A DNA stretch of 64,000 nt from Druceiella hillmani (taxonomy: Eukaryota > Arthropoda > Insecta > Lepidoptera > Hepialidae). Below the pieces are notes generated by a model that was not told the DNA's origin, ran no database searches, and worked only from the letters and a program-made list of their open reading frames with translations. The translations under genes were made by a program, and so were the position numbers. This document shows positions 37,315 to 49,501 of this stretch, in pieces (position 1 is the stretch's first letter; every line of letters starts with the position of its first letter). The stretch spans positions 11,804,501-11,868,500 of the forward strand of contig JAYKKI010000060.1 in NCBI GenBank assembly GCA_039881145.1, given 5' to 3'.

Positions 37315-39380
37315 CATTTAATTCTTTAATTTTTTTTAAACTTTTCGAAGTATTAAATTTCAAATTGATGTGGCCAACTTCTATTTTATATCTTACCTCA
37401 GCTTTTAAAAAAAATTTGAAATACCACTAGACACCAGAACTTGTTTGAAACTTTCTCATAATATTGTTTTAGTTTATTTAAATCCACAATTTCAAGAGTC
37501 ATGAGCCATTAAGAAAATCTGCTATGTGTATATTCTGATAATGTACATTACCAGTCTTTTTTTATTTTTCGTAGTTATAGTGGCTACTATTAAACAGAAT
37601 AAAAATAATGCATGTATCTTTTATATTCTCAGTGTATCTGTAATTCAAATAAATTGCATTGCTTGGAAAAATGAAAATGTATGTTGAAAATAAAATTATA
37701 TATCAATGAAGTGGCAAGTAAAGCAAAGGAAATATTTTGACAAAATTATTTACCACAGTATTGTCCCAAGAGCATTACCAATGAATAAAAGGACACCATT
37801 GAGTGAAGTACCTTTAGCTTAAAAATTCAATTATTGATCATTAACATAATGAAATGTAAGTTAAAAGTCAAATAGGAAGTCAATCTTCTTTTTAATTTCT
37901 AATAAAATTAATTAATATTACTAACCTTATAAACGTTTAAGTGTGCATATAAGGCTACAGATATTCTTTTATTTTTCATACGACAAAGTTTAAAAACCTG
38001 TCATCATTAAATTTACTGCATTTATAAGATGAAGGAATTTTATTTAGCAATTAGGTGTCTAATATAAATACAAGTAATTGAGAAATGCTATTTTTCATAG
38101 CTACATTTGAAATTTGCAATTAATATTTGCAAGGTTAAACTTTTCACCCGTGGCATGTTTTATGTACATAGTACTGGATAACAAATATTATTAACTTCAA
38201 AGTGACACTATGTTAGAATTCCTTGAGACATATTTAAACTTTTCAAGCAGTTTTCCTATAATTAAGTTCAATCTCCATTTGTAAAATGTTAGATTTGTTC
38301 ATTTTTCTTTAAATATTTCTGATTCTGACATCTTTTATTATATAAGGCTATCGGTTAAATATTTATCCATCATATATCTTACAACTAATATTTTTTGACT
38401 ATATATTGTTATTCTCCAATTAACCATACTTAATTTATGAACATTTAAGGTATTATAAAACTACGAAAAGGGTATCGAAATTTCACGATATAAAATCTAA
38501 GACTTGTGTTATTCTGCTCCTATTTTTATGCTCCAATTTATTCTTATTATACGTACTTGTAAATAAATTGCTTTCGATTTTGGCAAATAAAGCAAGAAAA
38601 TTTATGCAATGAGGAGGAAGAAAGTCCTTTTGTCATATTGAATTAGCTTTTTCTATTTTCACGGCTATTGAAAATCGCTAGATTTCGTGCATTATCTCTT
38701 TTAATCCATTAAACCATCTCATTACTATCTTGACTTAAGCATCCTCATTGTTTTAATCGTATTTATTGGAAATAAATAATTTTGGAAACATAAAGATTTG
38801 ACTAAATATTTTTTTTTATTTTATACGCCTAGATCAGATTGGAAACCAATCAGATTTTATCTGATTGCTTTCTGATTGGAAACCAATCAGATTTTATTTA
38901 ATGTAAATTCAAATAAAAAAAACGTTTTTGTATTTGAAACTTTTAATCAAGACATGCAGTTTGTGGAAAGTAATCATAACTACAAAATATAGACTGTGAG
39001 TAGTAGATTTTAGATCAATTGTAATAGTTTTCAGAAAAAACTTATAAAAAATTTAAACTAAATTAATAATGTCTGTTCTTAATTCACTAGCAGATTTAGT
39101 ATCTATATTATTTGCGTATTTGAAATATTTTAATATTTTTATTCTGTGTAATATTTCGACGTAATAAAATGTAAATAAGTTGATTCCAATCAAATAAACA
39201 ACAAAATTCGATATATATAAAATTTGAAACTAGGAAGAAACTCATTTTAATAAACTGAAATTTCTAATACGTGTAATCTGGGATATCTATGAAAAGCCTG
39301 TAGGGGTTTACTACATTTTACGAGTTTTATTTAATTTCTCAAATAGTTCAGAAATACATTTTCCCTTCAACTAACTCAAG
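37315..39380. other. AT-rich stretch, nothing recognisable
   Basis: I see no supported gene here. A short inverted or duplicated word, GGAAACCAATCAGATTTTAT, occurs twice near 38840-38900. Confidence 0.5.
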
Positions 39381-39383
39381 AAA

Positions 39384-39782
39384 TTGCCTGTCCCATCATT
39401 TGTTTTCAAATTACCGACTGAAAATTTAAATTCCGGTATTTGTATTTATCTGCAAAAGCAAAACGGAATCACTACTTCTCAAACAAACGCAGTAGCTTCA
39501 TATTTTATTTACCAAAACCAAGTTTGGCAGTATGTAGTTGATAAAAGTTTGACCTATCCGGAAGTGATTTCCGTAAATGAAAGCTTAAGCGTAACCAAAA
39601 GCAGTCCACGTTAAAGCACCGTCCATAGCAAAGGTGGTAAAATTTTCGGAAACAAATAGTTTGCAAATAGTCTTGTTTTGTCGAAGTACCTCAAACATTT
39701 TCATTATAACTTTGATCGCAGTAAATTGCACGGTTATTGGATACTGGTTATGCTCGCGTAAAAATTTGTAGAATACCGACAT
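39384..39782. other. Two convergent coding-like frames, identity unknown
   Basis: A plus-strand frame (39384-39614, 76 residues) and a minus-strand frame (39585-39782, 65 residues) overlap tail to tail. Both have a more protein-like composition than the chance frames around them; examples are the plus-strand run LQKQNGITTSQTNAVASYF and the minus-strand run VSENFTTFAMDGALTW. I recognise neither and see no clear splice sites. At most one is likely to be real, and chance is possible. Confidence 0.25.
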
Positions 39783-39789
39783 ATTTGTA

Positions 39790-39905
39790 ATTGAAAAAAT
39801 AATCGAACCTTTAAGAACCTTTCATCGATTTTCATATTACTTTAAATATAGATGTAAAAATTAACGCTTTCTTAAAATTGTTTGAATTTTGTACTTATTT
39901 CTATG
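39790..39905. other. AT-rich spacer
   Basis: Nothing recognisable. Confidence 0.5.
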
Positions 39906-39910
39906 TATTG

Positions 39911-39977
<67 letters not shown>
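39911..39977. repeat. (TA)n microsatellite
   Basis: A TA run bounded by CATA words. Confidence 0.95.
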
Positions 39978-39979
39978 TT

Positions 39980-42775
39980 AAAAGATTTAAAATTTTTTAC
40001 CTAAAAGACCAGAATCAAAATATTGAATTATAATTATTGAAAAACAGTTTCACACTTTTTATTTAAAAAAATAGATGAGGAATCTTAAAAGAAATTAAAG
40101 TTGTGACAATTCTAATTTTATTTCAAATGAAATTTTTGAAAATTTAAACAACGAACTAATATGTATAAAAGTGTATTACTACGTAGATTATTCTGCTAAA
40201 TGCTGACAAGTTGTATTGAAAGAGAGTACCGTTCGATTCTCTATTCAGTTAAAAACTGAGCTTAATGGTGTGAAAGACAAAGAAATAAGGAAATTTCACC
40301 ATATGAATTTAGAGTACTCTCGCTCCATGAATTCCATTAATGACAAAGAGTGAGCGAAGTAACACACTGTACTCAAATATACATAATAATAGTATTAATA
40401 GTATATACTAATAATAGTATATACATAATAATAGCTCATATATACATAATATAGTACTCATATATACATGAAAGTGTTCTTTCCTATGTCACACATCTCT
40501 TCCATAATTTCAAAAAAGAAAATTTCGTCTCTTCGATAATCCTTGTTATGCAGGTTGATCTCCTATATTATTTTAAAAAAAACAACCATTTTAATGTGGC
40601 CAACCTATTAATAAAAGCAGATTAGTCGCAAAAATTTGAATGTCAATAAAAAAAATTGTTTTGCTGTTTTAACATGGAATTTTCCAACGCATAAAATGTT
40701 GCTTTTGTCTATTAATTTAAATTTATGACACCGAAAGGCTGAACATAACGTTTTACGTAACAAATATTTTTATATAACGGTAATAAAAGTTTGAATTTTA
40801 ATACATGGCCATTTTTCTATGTTTGTGCTCTATTTATTAACATCCCTTAGAATTAATGTAAATGAACGTAGGTATAATAAAATGAAATTAACTTTTCGGT
40901 GAAATTACCGCTCAGTTGCAGGGCAGTTTTTGCTTGTATGCTAATACTGACACCTTGTGTTTCTTAGATAAATACGCGTAGGCGATTACGTTGAGCTTTT
41001 GACCGATACCAGTTTCTAAAAATCTATAAATTCTCTATACTTAGCTTTCAACGTTTGAGAAAGAAGTATTATTTGATTAACTCGATTTTCCACTTTTTAC
41101 CCAAATGTATTTTGACTTCTGTGTTATATTCAATCGAGGGTATGTTTTTAAATATACGTTTACCTATTTTGATATATTAAATAAAATAAAAAAACAATTA
41201 CTAAATTAAATTTGGTAATGGCTTTTTAAAAAAAAAAATTAAAAACTCGCATAATAGACGAAGCACTTGTGAATTGAAATGAAAGTTGAGGCCAAATTTT
41301 ATTTCAAGTCAACTCATCTTCTTTTAAATTATCGCAATGAACTCTGCTAAGGAAATTGTAGAGAAAAAATGCATAAAATTCCTTTTTCTCTCTATGTACT
41401 TATATAAGAGTATTAACATTTCGAATTGTAATTATGAAATTGATAATAGGCACAAAATGTAAAAAAATTAACGGATTATTTGTTTTGATCTATTAAGAGA
41501 GAATAATGAAGTTTGTTGCAATATTTTATGGATGAGGGGGGGGATTATTAAACATTCCGTTTAATGTCTTATTTAATTCACCATTATTTATATACAGACT
41601 TAATTATTTTATACACAGGTTGTATTATTCCTTACGACATATGTTCACAGAAAGAATTTGGCTCATTTTTATGATTAATAACATAAAACAAAAAATTAAA
41701 TAACTTGAAAATATTTCATTTTCTAAAAGTTCATTTTTTTATTTTTTTGTATTCAAAATGATGTGAGAAATCACACATATAATGAAAATTATAAAAAAAT
41801 AAACCTCATGCTCACGCTTTGCTGATGGTTAATTTATCTTATCAGCGATATTTAACTTCAAAAATTTAATTCAATTCAGCAATATTTCAATATGGATGTA
41901 GTTCTTTCGTATACAGTTTGCATTATTCTTCAGTATGTTCACAAAACATGTTTAACGTCTCCTTTAATGGTTGAAAAAAGGAAAGAGTTAAATATTTCGG
42001 GTAACATTTTCTTTTTTTTATTCAATTCCTTTTACTTCTTACTATTCTTAATTAAGTGAAAAATAATAAAAAAATGAAAATGAAGAATAATAAATACCAT
42101 GCCAACCCTTTGTGGTTAACTGATAATTAATTTCGAAAAAGGTTTTTCTAAAACTTTTTACAGCCTAGTTTCTCGGCGAGTAGTAGAGTTTGATGTTATT
42201 AATATATTCAAGTTCTGTTATATATCAAATGTAGGAAATTTTTTAATTTCAAACTTTGAAGGCAATTTTCTCGGAAACTGCTGGATTTTTCATATTCCTG
42301 AAAAATATTTCATATTCTGAATAACGTGAGGAATCTGTCTAATAAAAATATACTGTAAAGGAAATGGCAAATTTTGATAAATTTTGATCTTCAACTGATA
42401 ACTCAATGACTTCAACCTTTTCATGGAAATTTTAATGGAAATATCAATATTTACAAAATTATTACCTCATTTACCAAAAATGTTCTTAAGCAATTTAACA
42501 TTTTAATAATATTATGAATATTGTGATTGCAAAATTTTAAAATAATTCTCAATTTTGTTAGCCATTCAAATTACCGGGCATATACTTTTAAATATGCTCA
42601 AACAATATTTAATTTTTGTTTAAACTTCAAAAGTGTTTCAAAAGCCTTTATTGTACACAATCATTTTATATAATCTAATTAGGCAGGATTCCGGTTAACA
42701 TTTGAAGTATTTCAAACTACCCGTACACGAAATATACAGTGCATTAAATTACTTCCCCAAAACAGTCCCTGGCTC
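39980..42775. other. AT-rich stretch without a supported gene
   Basis: A small cluster of TATACATAATAATAG-like repeats lies near 40375-40470, and there is a poly-G tract near 41536. I see no gene or named element. Confidence 0.5.
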
Positions 42776-42779
42776 TTAC

Positions 42780-43090
42780 ACCGTACACACATTTTAATCG
42801 CATTTGTATGTTACGTGACCCAAATTCCAGATTAAACGTGATCGGTTAACGAAGCAACGTAAATTTATTTAACCATTATTCACGTGAATATTAATAGCAA
42901 AGTTAAAATTGCAAACTTCGCAACTTCGTTTAGTAGTTGACTATAGTTTATACCACGCAGTTAGAGTTTAGTTTTAAACATTTATATTATATTGGATAAT
43001 GACTCGGGTCAGATGATGTGGATATGATTTATCTTAAATATTAAGCCTCTGTTAATATTTGCGATGTCCTTTAATGAAGTAGCTTCACGG
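42780..43090 (+). repeat. Dispersed repeat family C, copy 2
   Basis: Partner of 22440-22770. Shared words in order are TACGTGACC, GATCGGTTA, TTATTTAACCATTATTC, GTGAATATTAATAGCAAAGT and CCACGCAGTTAGAGTTTAGT. Confidence 0.65.
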
Positions 43091-43425
43091 GTTAAAATAG
43101 AATAAGTTTATTTGCAGTTGACAATGTTTATATAATATTTCATTGTAAAATTTTTTTCATAAAATGGAAGTAAATTCTAAGCTACCGTTTTCATAGAATT
43201 GTAATAAAATTTTGATTTAAATTTTCATGGTTAAACATTGACCATATTTTTGTCAATACACAGACTTCGTGGCAGATGATATCACGAAAAAGTATGTGTC
43301 CATAATAACCTAAAAATATAAAACATGGATAAGACATGGTTACGGAAATCACATATTATTTGAACTCTAATATAAATCCCAGAAAAATTACTAAGATGCA
43401 TAAAACATATATATATATATATATA

Positions 43426-44704
43426 CAGGCTGTCAAGTGCTGCCACTTTTCAATGTTTGAAAAATAAAAAAAAACTACACCTCTAATACAAAGTAGGTTT
43501 ATTTTAACTTTATAACAACAAATGCGGATTTCATTTTTCAAAAACCACGTTTTCCAAATGGCGGCCATCGAGTCTGACACACTCTTCGAGTCTAGCACGC
43601 ATGTTTTCAAAAACGCGTTTGCAGAGCGACTGGGGTATCCTACTGACTTCGGCTCGAATATTTTCTTTAAACTGTGTCACAGTGCTCGGATTTTAAGTAT
43701 CCCCATAAGAAAAAGTCACATGGGCTTAAATCGGGTTACCTAGGTGGCCACGGTACGGTACGGTTTCGGGATATGTTTTTTTCTGGAAATAACTGCCGCA
43801 CTGCATTCATGGACACATTAGCAGTGTGAGCTATGGCCCCGTCCTGCTGGAACCATGTGTTTTGGTTGAAGGATGGACTATTCTGTAGTTCTACTCTGAA
43901 AAAGTCATTTAACATCTGGGCATATCTCTCCGAATTCACACTTACAGTTTGGCCACGTTGATTTTCAAAGAAATAAGGCCCTATGATTACAGATGCAGAC
44001 ATGGCACACCAGACTATTACTTTAGACTTATGTAAAGGCTCTTGATGCATTTGTCTTGGGTTGTGGACATCCCAGTAACGAAAGTTCTGCTTATTCACAT
44101 ATCCTCCAATGTGAAAGTGAGCTTCGTCACTAAAGAATATGTAGCCCATCCGGGTAGCGGTACGAAATCTCAACAACATCACCTCCCCGTAAGTTTTTCT
44201 TAATTCAAAGTCAGAATCGTGTAAATCTTGAACAATTTTAATTTTATATGGATGGAACTTGAGCTTTTTTTGCATCGTTACCTGTGAAGTTGATTTCGGA
44301 ATTCCCAATATCGATGACGGTGTACGCAGTGATAAACGAGGATTTTCAACGACAGAAACCATAACACGCTCGACATTTTCATCCGTGGCTACCAATGGTG
44401 TAGGTCCTGGCCTGGGCCTATTTAATGTTGATCCTGTAGCTCTGAACCTTGCTACCCATGACTGAATGACGTTGATCGATGGTCCATCACGTAATCGACG
44501 AATACTGTAACGATTATTAAATCGACGGCGTGCTACAGACAGCAAAAATCCACTCGAAATTTACGCCTCGACGGCAAAAGCGCGGTGCTCTCCACTCCAC
44601 TGTTCCATGGCTACTAAAACAACGACGCCCCCGCACCTCTCTTACGTGTTGCGTTAAGAAACTATGTTTTGTTCCAACTTTGGAATCTGCCACTGGAAAC
44701 CTTG
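43426..44704 (-). mobile_element. Mariner-type DNA transposon, near full length (about 1.28 kb)
   Basis: The element is bounded by CAGGCTGTCAAGTGCTGCCA at the left and by a right end whose reverse complement is CAAGGTTTCCAGTGGCAGA. This is an imperfect terminal inverted repeat of about 20 bases. TA dinucleotides lie just outside at 43424-43425 and 44705-44706. The size and a single transposase frame covering most of it fit the superfamily. Both flanks are (TA)n or CATA-rich, so it landed in, or helped seed, a simple repeat. Confidence 0.8.
43531..44608 (-). pseudogene. Mariner-type transposase, nearly full length, with two stops and a frameshift
   Basis: The start is the ATG at 44608 (MEQWSGEHRAFAVEA). 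The TAA at 44563-44561 stops this frame after 15 codons; the same frame then runs open for about 274 codons to a second TAA at 43738-43736. Domains in order are an N-terminal helix-turn-helix (INVIQSWVARFRATGS), a second DNA-binding region and the catalytic core. Acidic residues are the D of FFSDEAHF (about residue 161), WFQQDGAIAHT (about 256) and, just after the second stop, PDLSPCDFFLWGYLK (about 293), with 36 residues between the last two. About 20 bases appear lost near 43675-43695, shifting the frame. The C-terminus ends ENVVFEK at the TGA 43533-43531. All three catalytic residues survive in the DNA, so decay is recent. Confidence 0.92.
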
Positions 44705-44709
44705 TACAT

Positions 44710-45100
44710 ATATATATACACGCGCACAAACACAATGTGTGGTGCGGTGTATGTGTGTGGACACATCCAGGTATGTGTGTATATACAATATGGTTGTTCA
44801 GCATTTTCTACTCTGCTTGATGTACATTATCAACAGTATGAATAACATGTACTTTTTTATTAGCCTAATATTACTCACGTGTGTACGTGTATGTTTGCGT
44901 ATGTAATTTAATGATTATATCATTAAAGATCCATCTCGTACACGACATATTTTATGAAATATTATGTCGAATTGAAAAATTAAATTTCTCTGCACAGATA
45001 AGTTTTACGACCCACTTTTAATACGTCTTATTTTACCCCAATTTTCAATGATGTGATATAAATGGAATGCAGAAAAAATTATTTGCAATATTTCATGAAA
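44710..45100. other. AT-rich stretch beside the transposon
   Basis: Short CA- and TG-rich words occur to about 44790. I see no gene. Confidence 0.5.
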
Positions 45101-46436
45101 TTACGTAGACAAAGTCAAAGAAGTAAGTTTTAGTTCAAATCTACAACCATCTGCTAAACAAGGTGATATTATTTGCAATATTAATGCGTATCACTCAGAA
45201 TAATTTTCCAATATACGTTTATTGCAAGAGCTTAATTGCTAAAGAGGTTAGTGTATATTGGTAATTTAGACACGAAATTTTAATAAATCAATTTGAAGAA
45301 TTCATGATGACAAATAAAGAAAACAACACGTTAATTAATTTAAAACGTCAAATAAACAAAAGGAATAAGGCAAAAATTTGATGCCAAAATATTTAAATGA
45401 ATACTTTTTCAATAATAAGAGCCTTATTTCAAAAGCAATTAGCGTGACAGAAGAGCAAATAATGTTTTATCATGCAATAGCGTGTTCGTTTCTGTAAGCT
45501 GTCGTGATTTCATAGAGAGCAATCAGATAAATAAGTAAAGCTCATAGTTTCCATCAAAAGTTAAATATCGCTAAGTAACACGTTAAAACTTTATGTATGA
45601 TAATTTCCTTTCCATTACGCGTAGCTTTGTCCTTAATTTTATGGACCAACCAGCTTGATCGTAAAGAAAATAGGCAAAAATTTGGAAAATTGTTAATGCT
45701 GGGACTTTATATATATTTACAAGTAATATTCAACAGTTGCAGGCAAAGAGGTCATTGGTCAGCCTCGACCCTTTTTACCGTTTTCCCTTTTATAAGGGCC
45801 TACACGTGGTAAGATTACATTTATTCCTCATCGCATATCTAAACTTCTTGTCCTTGATTTTAAATATATTTAGAGGGTAGGTAGAGTATCTTTTGTCGAT
45901 ATACCAGTTATTTGGATCTGACTATAAAAAATAATCTATCTTTTTATGTTAACATAAGCAAGAAACGTTTTCTTTGTTAAAGTAGTGATTTTATAATTCT
46001 GAAACATATCTAAGGGAAAAATAAATTTGCCGGTAACTAGTTAGTAATTTCGTACAGAGTGTAGTTCTTTCTCCATTTTGTTCTGTTTAATATAACAAAT
46101 GTACATTTCATAGTCTTCGTAATTTCTTCAGGTTTTCAAGCAAGCAAATTAATTACTGTAATTACGCACAACTTACTATGAATGGAAAATATATGACATA
46201 TACCTTGAAAGGAAAATAAATTCTAAATGACATACAGGTTTGAATATTATTTTTAGGCTGAAAAAAAACTCCTCTAGAATACCTTAGAATGTTTAATGTA
46301 TATAATCTTATGTAAATAATATAATAATATTGCATCTGATCGTGAATTCATGACCTGGGTTATTGTGAAAAAGCCTTCAAAAATGATGGTCTAATATTTG
46401 CATCGAAATTTTATTACTAGAAACCATTTACATAAT

Positions 46437-46480
46437 TGTGTGTGTGTGACACACACACACACACACAACACACACATACA
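46437..46480. repeat. (TG)n-(AC)n self-complementary microsatellite
   Basis: TGTGTGTGTGTG passes directly into ACACACAC, so the simple repeat is palindromic. Confidence 0.9.
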
Positions 46481-46973
46481 TTTGCGTACGTATGTACTGA
46501 AATATGTGTTGCCGTCGGCGTAATTTACTCCTTATTCTTTACGAGTTAGTAGTGATGAATTAAGATTTTTTCAGTGTTTAAGGTAAAATTGCTTCAAGAT
46601 TTTATTCTCAACACTGCATGATCTCCCTGAAAATAGACTGCAACGGATGGATGAATAGACAGATAATAAGTTGATTTCATCGACGTTCTTAACACAATAA
46701 GTGAAAACCTTAATACCTTCCTGATAAAAATTGGTTCAGCTTATCAGAAAGATTGGTCAAAAGAGAATCAAGATATGCTGATGATATCTGATGCATATCA
46801 TTACCAAAAAAAAATATTATCAAATATAATTTTAAAATATATACTCTAATATTTTCTTAAATACTAAAGTACTTAGGTAACTTTTGGATTCTATATGCTT
46901 GCTATGGAAGAATTTTCTGCCCTAGTGTAGAAGGTTATACAGAAAATTCTGAATAAATAAACAAACAACTATT

Positions 46974-47210
46974 TCAACGTATTTGAAAAATCGCTGACAG
47001 TAAATAATTATTGTATAAAAAAGCGAATAAAACACAAATACAGCAGACTTTTTTTGCTCGCATAAACCCGGCACAGGTAAACAGCAAGTAATAAATTGTA
47101 GAACGCATGAATGTCATAATACTAACACTCAAGATTTCCACTGTTATGAGCTTGCACACACAGATGGCACAGAGCAAGTTTGTAGGTATTATAGAGTTAT
47201 ATTTTCGCAA
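46974..47210 (-). other. Hydrophobic open frame in block c, doubtful
   Basis: A 78-residue frame rich in C, I, L and F (for example LLCAICVCKLITVEIL and YYLLFTCAGFMRAKKVCCIC). It would suit a membrane segment, but the homologous block near 57005-57130 does not keep it open. Probably chance, or a decayed exon. Confidence 0.15.
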
Positions 47211-47434
47211 ACATTTTCATTAAATTATCTATGAATCTTACTTTGTTGTAAACGAAACTAATATCGGTTTACAAAAAATCTAAAGCAAAAGTACACTATA
47301 CATATACATGGATATAAGATAAGAATAATATAATTGTATATTTATGCAGAACCGTAAATGTAATTCATAAATTCTGTAAAATTCTCAAACGTTCTCTATC
47401 ACTAACACTCCTATTTTCTCAACGAAATTATTGG

Positions 47435-47656
47435 TTAGCAATTATAATATTTCATGATTCCACGTCTTAATGGTAATATAATATACCCATACTTCTTTGA
47501 TATCACGTAAGACAAACCAGCTAAATTGTCATCAAAATTATGTTTCTCGTTTTGGAGATAATCGGTAATAACATATAAGCTACCAAAATTTGCATCTTTC
47601 ACTGAATTGTAACCATATTCGTATAAACTTTCCATTATTTCGTATTCTGTCGACAA
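47435..47656 (-). other. Coding-like open frame in block d of segment I
   Basis: A 73-residue frame with balanced composition (MSTEYEIMESLYEYGYNSV..., ...NFDDNLAGLSYVISKKYGY...). The homologous stretches in segments II (near 52860-53030) and III (near 58520-58680) have stops and shifts in this frame. It could be an exon that survives only here, or a chance frame. I recognise no family. Confidence 0.25.
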
Positions 47657-47703
47657 TAAGCCGCTTGAAAATTAATACTCGTCAGTAATTCGCAATGTGT
47701 TCA

Positions 47704-47847
47704 GCCCTTACGATAAGTAATGCCTGAGAACGGAGCGTAAGCTACGTCTAACACTCGTAGACGTGTCTTCTTTGATCGTAGCGTTGGAATTAACAACTCA
47801 GCTGCTTTAACTGACAAATTTATGAGGATAGTATCTTTTAATTCTGT
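47704..47847 (-). other. Short leucine-rich frame in block d, repeated in segments II and III
   Basis: A 48-codon minus-strand frame containing AAELLIPTLRSKKTRLRVLD and ending at the TGA 47703-47701. Possible AG acceptors precede it (TTTGCAG at 47860-47854 and AAACAG about 10 bases later). Segment II keeps a matching frame (53079-53236) in which the motif occurs twice, LIPALRSDNT and LIPTLRSDNT. Segment III keeps LLIPTRRSDN. The 'RLRVLDV' run looks like a leucine-rich-repeat strand, but that is not diagnostic. It may be a decayed exon or an accident of conserved noncoding DNA. Confidence 0.3.
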
Positions 47848-48004
47848 TTATATCTGCAAATTCGGCTACTTTGCCTGAGTAAATTGAGATATTAGACATT
47901 GCCACGTTGCTTTAATTATTAAATTAATATCACGCGGTGTTATACCCATTGCGAAAGAAAGACTTCGTGCAGGATACCAGAAAAATTATTTTGAGAATTT
48001 GCTT

Positions 48005-48595
48005 TGCCAATATCATTAATGTATTTTCTGATATATAGGTAGTGATAAATATCGTAATAGAATCTGGAATAAATGAATATCGATTTAACCTGCGCTTTCG
48101 CATATCGTGATAATGGAGTTTTTACTTTAAATTAAAACGAAATATAATATTCACTCTATTACGTGAACATTTATTTGTAAATTAATAGACGTGAAGTAAA
48201 TCATATTTTTCAGTAGAAAGAAAGAGAAGTTTTATTCTTTCTATGATAAAAATATTGTACTGGAGATATCGTATCGTTATGACCGAGAATTTATTGAACC
48301 ATATTTAATTGCTTCATTTAATTTAATTCTATCAAAAAAAAACGTTTTTTGTACGTTATTGTAATAATATTTATTATAATTACTTGATATGAGAAAACAG
48401 GTATATATTTTTTGTGATTCAGGTTAGTATTGAAAAGCGACGAAGCTTAGTAGAAATGACTCGTAGTGAATTAAACAAAGAATAATAAAAGAATTAGTAT
48501 TGTTTTACCTTATATAATAATATACAATAATAAATTAAATATTCATTACGAATATTTAATTCATTTAATTAATCTTGATTACAGATTACATTATT
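48005..48595. other. AT-rich spacer between segments I and II
   Basis: I see no gene here. Confidence 0.5.
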
Positions 48596-48600
48596 AGATT

Positions 48601-48651
48601 ATATTTAGCAAGGTTCAAATTCATGCTTCAAATTTGAACCTTGCTAAATAT
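48601..48651. repeat. Perfect 21-bp hairpin with 9-base loop
   Basis: The left arm ATATTTAGCAAGGTTCAAAT (plus T, 48601-48621) pairs exactly with 48631-48651. The size is close to a microRNA-type stem, but perfect pairing and the lack of flanking stem extension also fit a small fold-back element. Confidence 0.9.
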
Positions 48652-49501
48652 TTGGTAAATGATGACAAGATCTGCATCAAGAATACCATCGAGCGATGGC
48701 CTTAAGAGGAAAAAAATGTAATTAATAGAAAGGAATATAATCTCTTATTTGATTTATGTTTCCTTGACATTCGGCGTCTTTGAGGGAAATTATTTTCACT
48801 TTTCTATTTATTACTTATCATTTTAATTTTGCTTTACTTAGTGTGTTTAATTACGTAGTTGTCTGACTCATTTAAACTACCCATGGTTTTATGTTCATTA
48901 TTTTTAATTTGAAAAAATAAATAATGAACTTTTAAGCGTCGTTCAAAATTGTCAACTTTACTCGTTAGTGACAAATAAAAAGTAAAGTACGTAAAAAAGA
49001 CTATGTTCATGCCAAATCCCTCCGTCAATAATATAATTACTTTATAGAAGCAATCTGCTCATCGGAAGAGCAAATAATAACTGAAACCACGAAAAGGTAT
49101 GTTCGATCTGTAAGCTGTCTTAATTTCTTAAACAACAAACATATAAAAGGACATAGTTCACCGTTTTCATGAATACATTATATAAACAAATGCAGATATC
49201 ATTTTTTTTTCGCGCAGTTTTACCCTTTTATTTTGGGATCCACTTTCTTGCTCGCACAGAAAGTGGCAACAATTTTTCCAACTTGTTAATATCGGAACAC
49301 TCTTTGTACACAAATATAATATTGAAAAGTTGGAAACAAATTGGTCGATGGCTGATCTATACTCATTTTCCCCTTTCTTATTTTCCAAGCGTCAAGTTTC
49401 CTTTTAAGTAATTTGAGGAATGATTGAATATATTTATTGTTAATTTTGTAGAAACTCATTATTCACAATTAAATGAAACTGCTTGACTGATTGATTGACC
49501 A

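Larger units (their letters stand above)
45105..48000. repeat. Reiterated segment I (most complete copy)
   Basis: Blocks in order are: one copy of the 125-bp unit (45105-45225); block a (45360-45900); block a2 (45905-46080); block b (46610-46810, with GAATAGACAGATAATAAGTT and GATTTCATCGACGTTCTTA); block c (46980-47140, with TTGTATAAAAAAGCGAAT); and block d (47340-48000). Segment II shares a, b and d; segment III shares a, a2, c and d; segment 0 shares a, a2 and c. All lie in the same orientation. This is the reference copy for the family. Confidence 0.75.

Noticed and set aside
40225..40262. GTTCGATTC word resembling a tRNA B box
   Set aside because: No matching A box, acceptor stem or cloverleaf could be formed around it.
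44259..44906. Several plus- and minus-strand frames near the 5' end of the mariner-type transposase
   Set aside because: They overlap the transposase in other frames, or read the flanking CA-rich DNA. The transposase explains the coding signal.
47704..47847. Assignment of the leucine-rich frame to the PRAME or another named LRR family
   Set aside because: The resemblance is limited to a 'RLRVLDV'-type strand that many unrelated leucine-rich proteins share.
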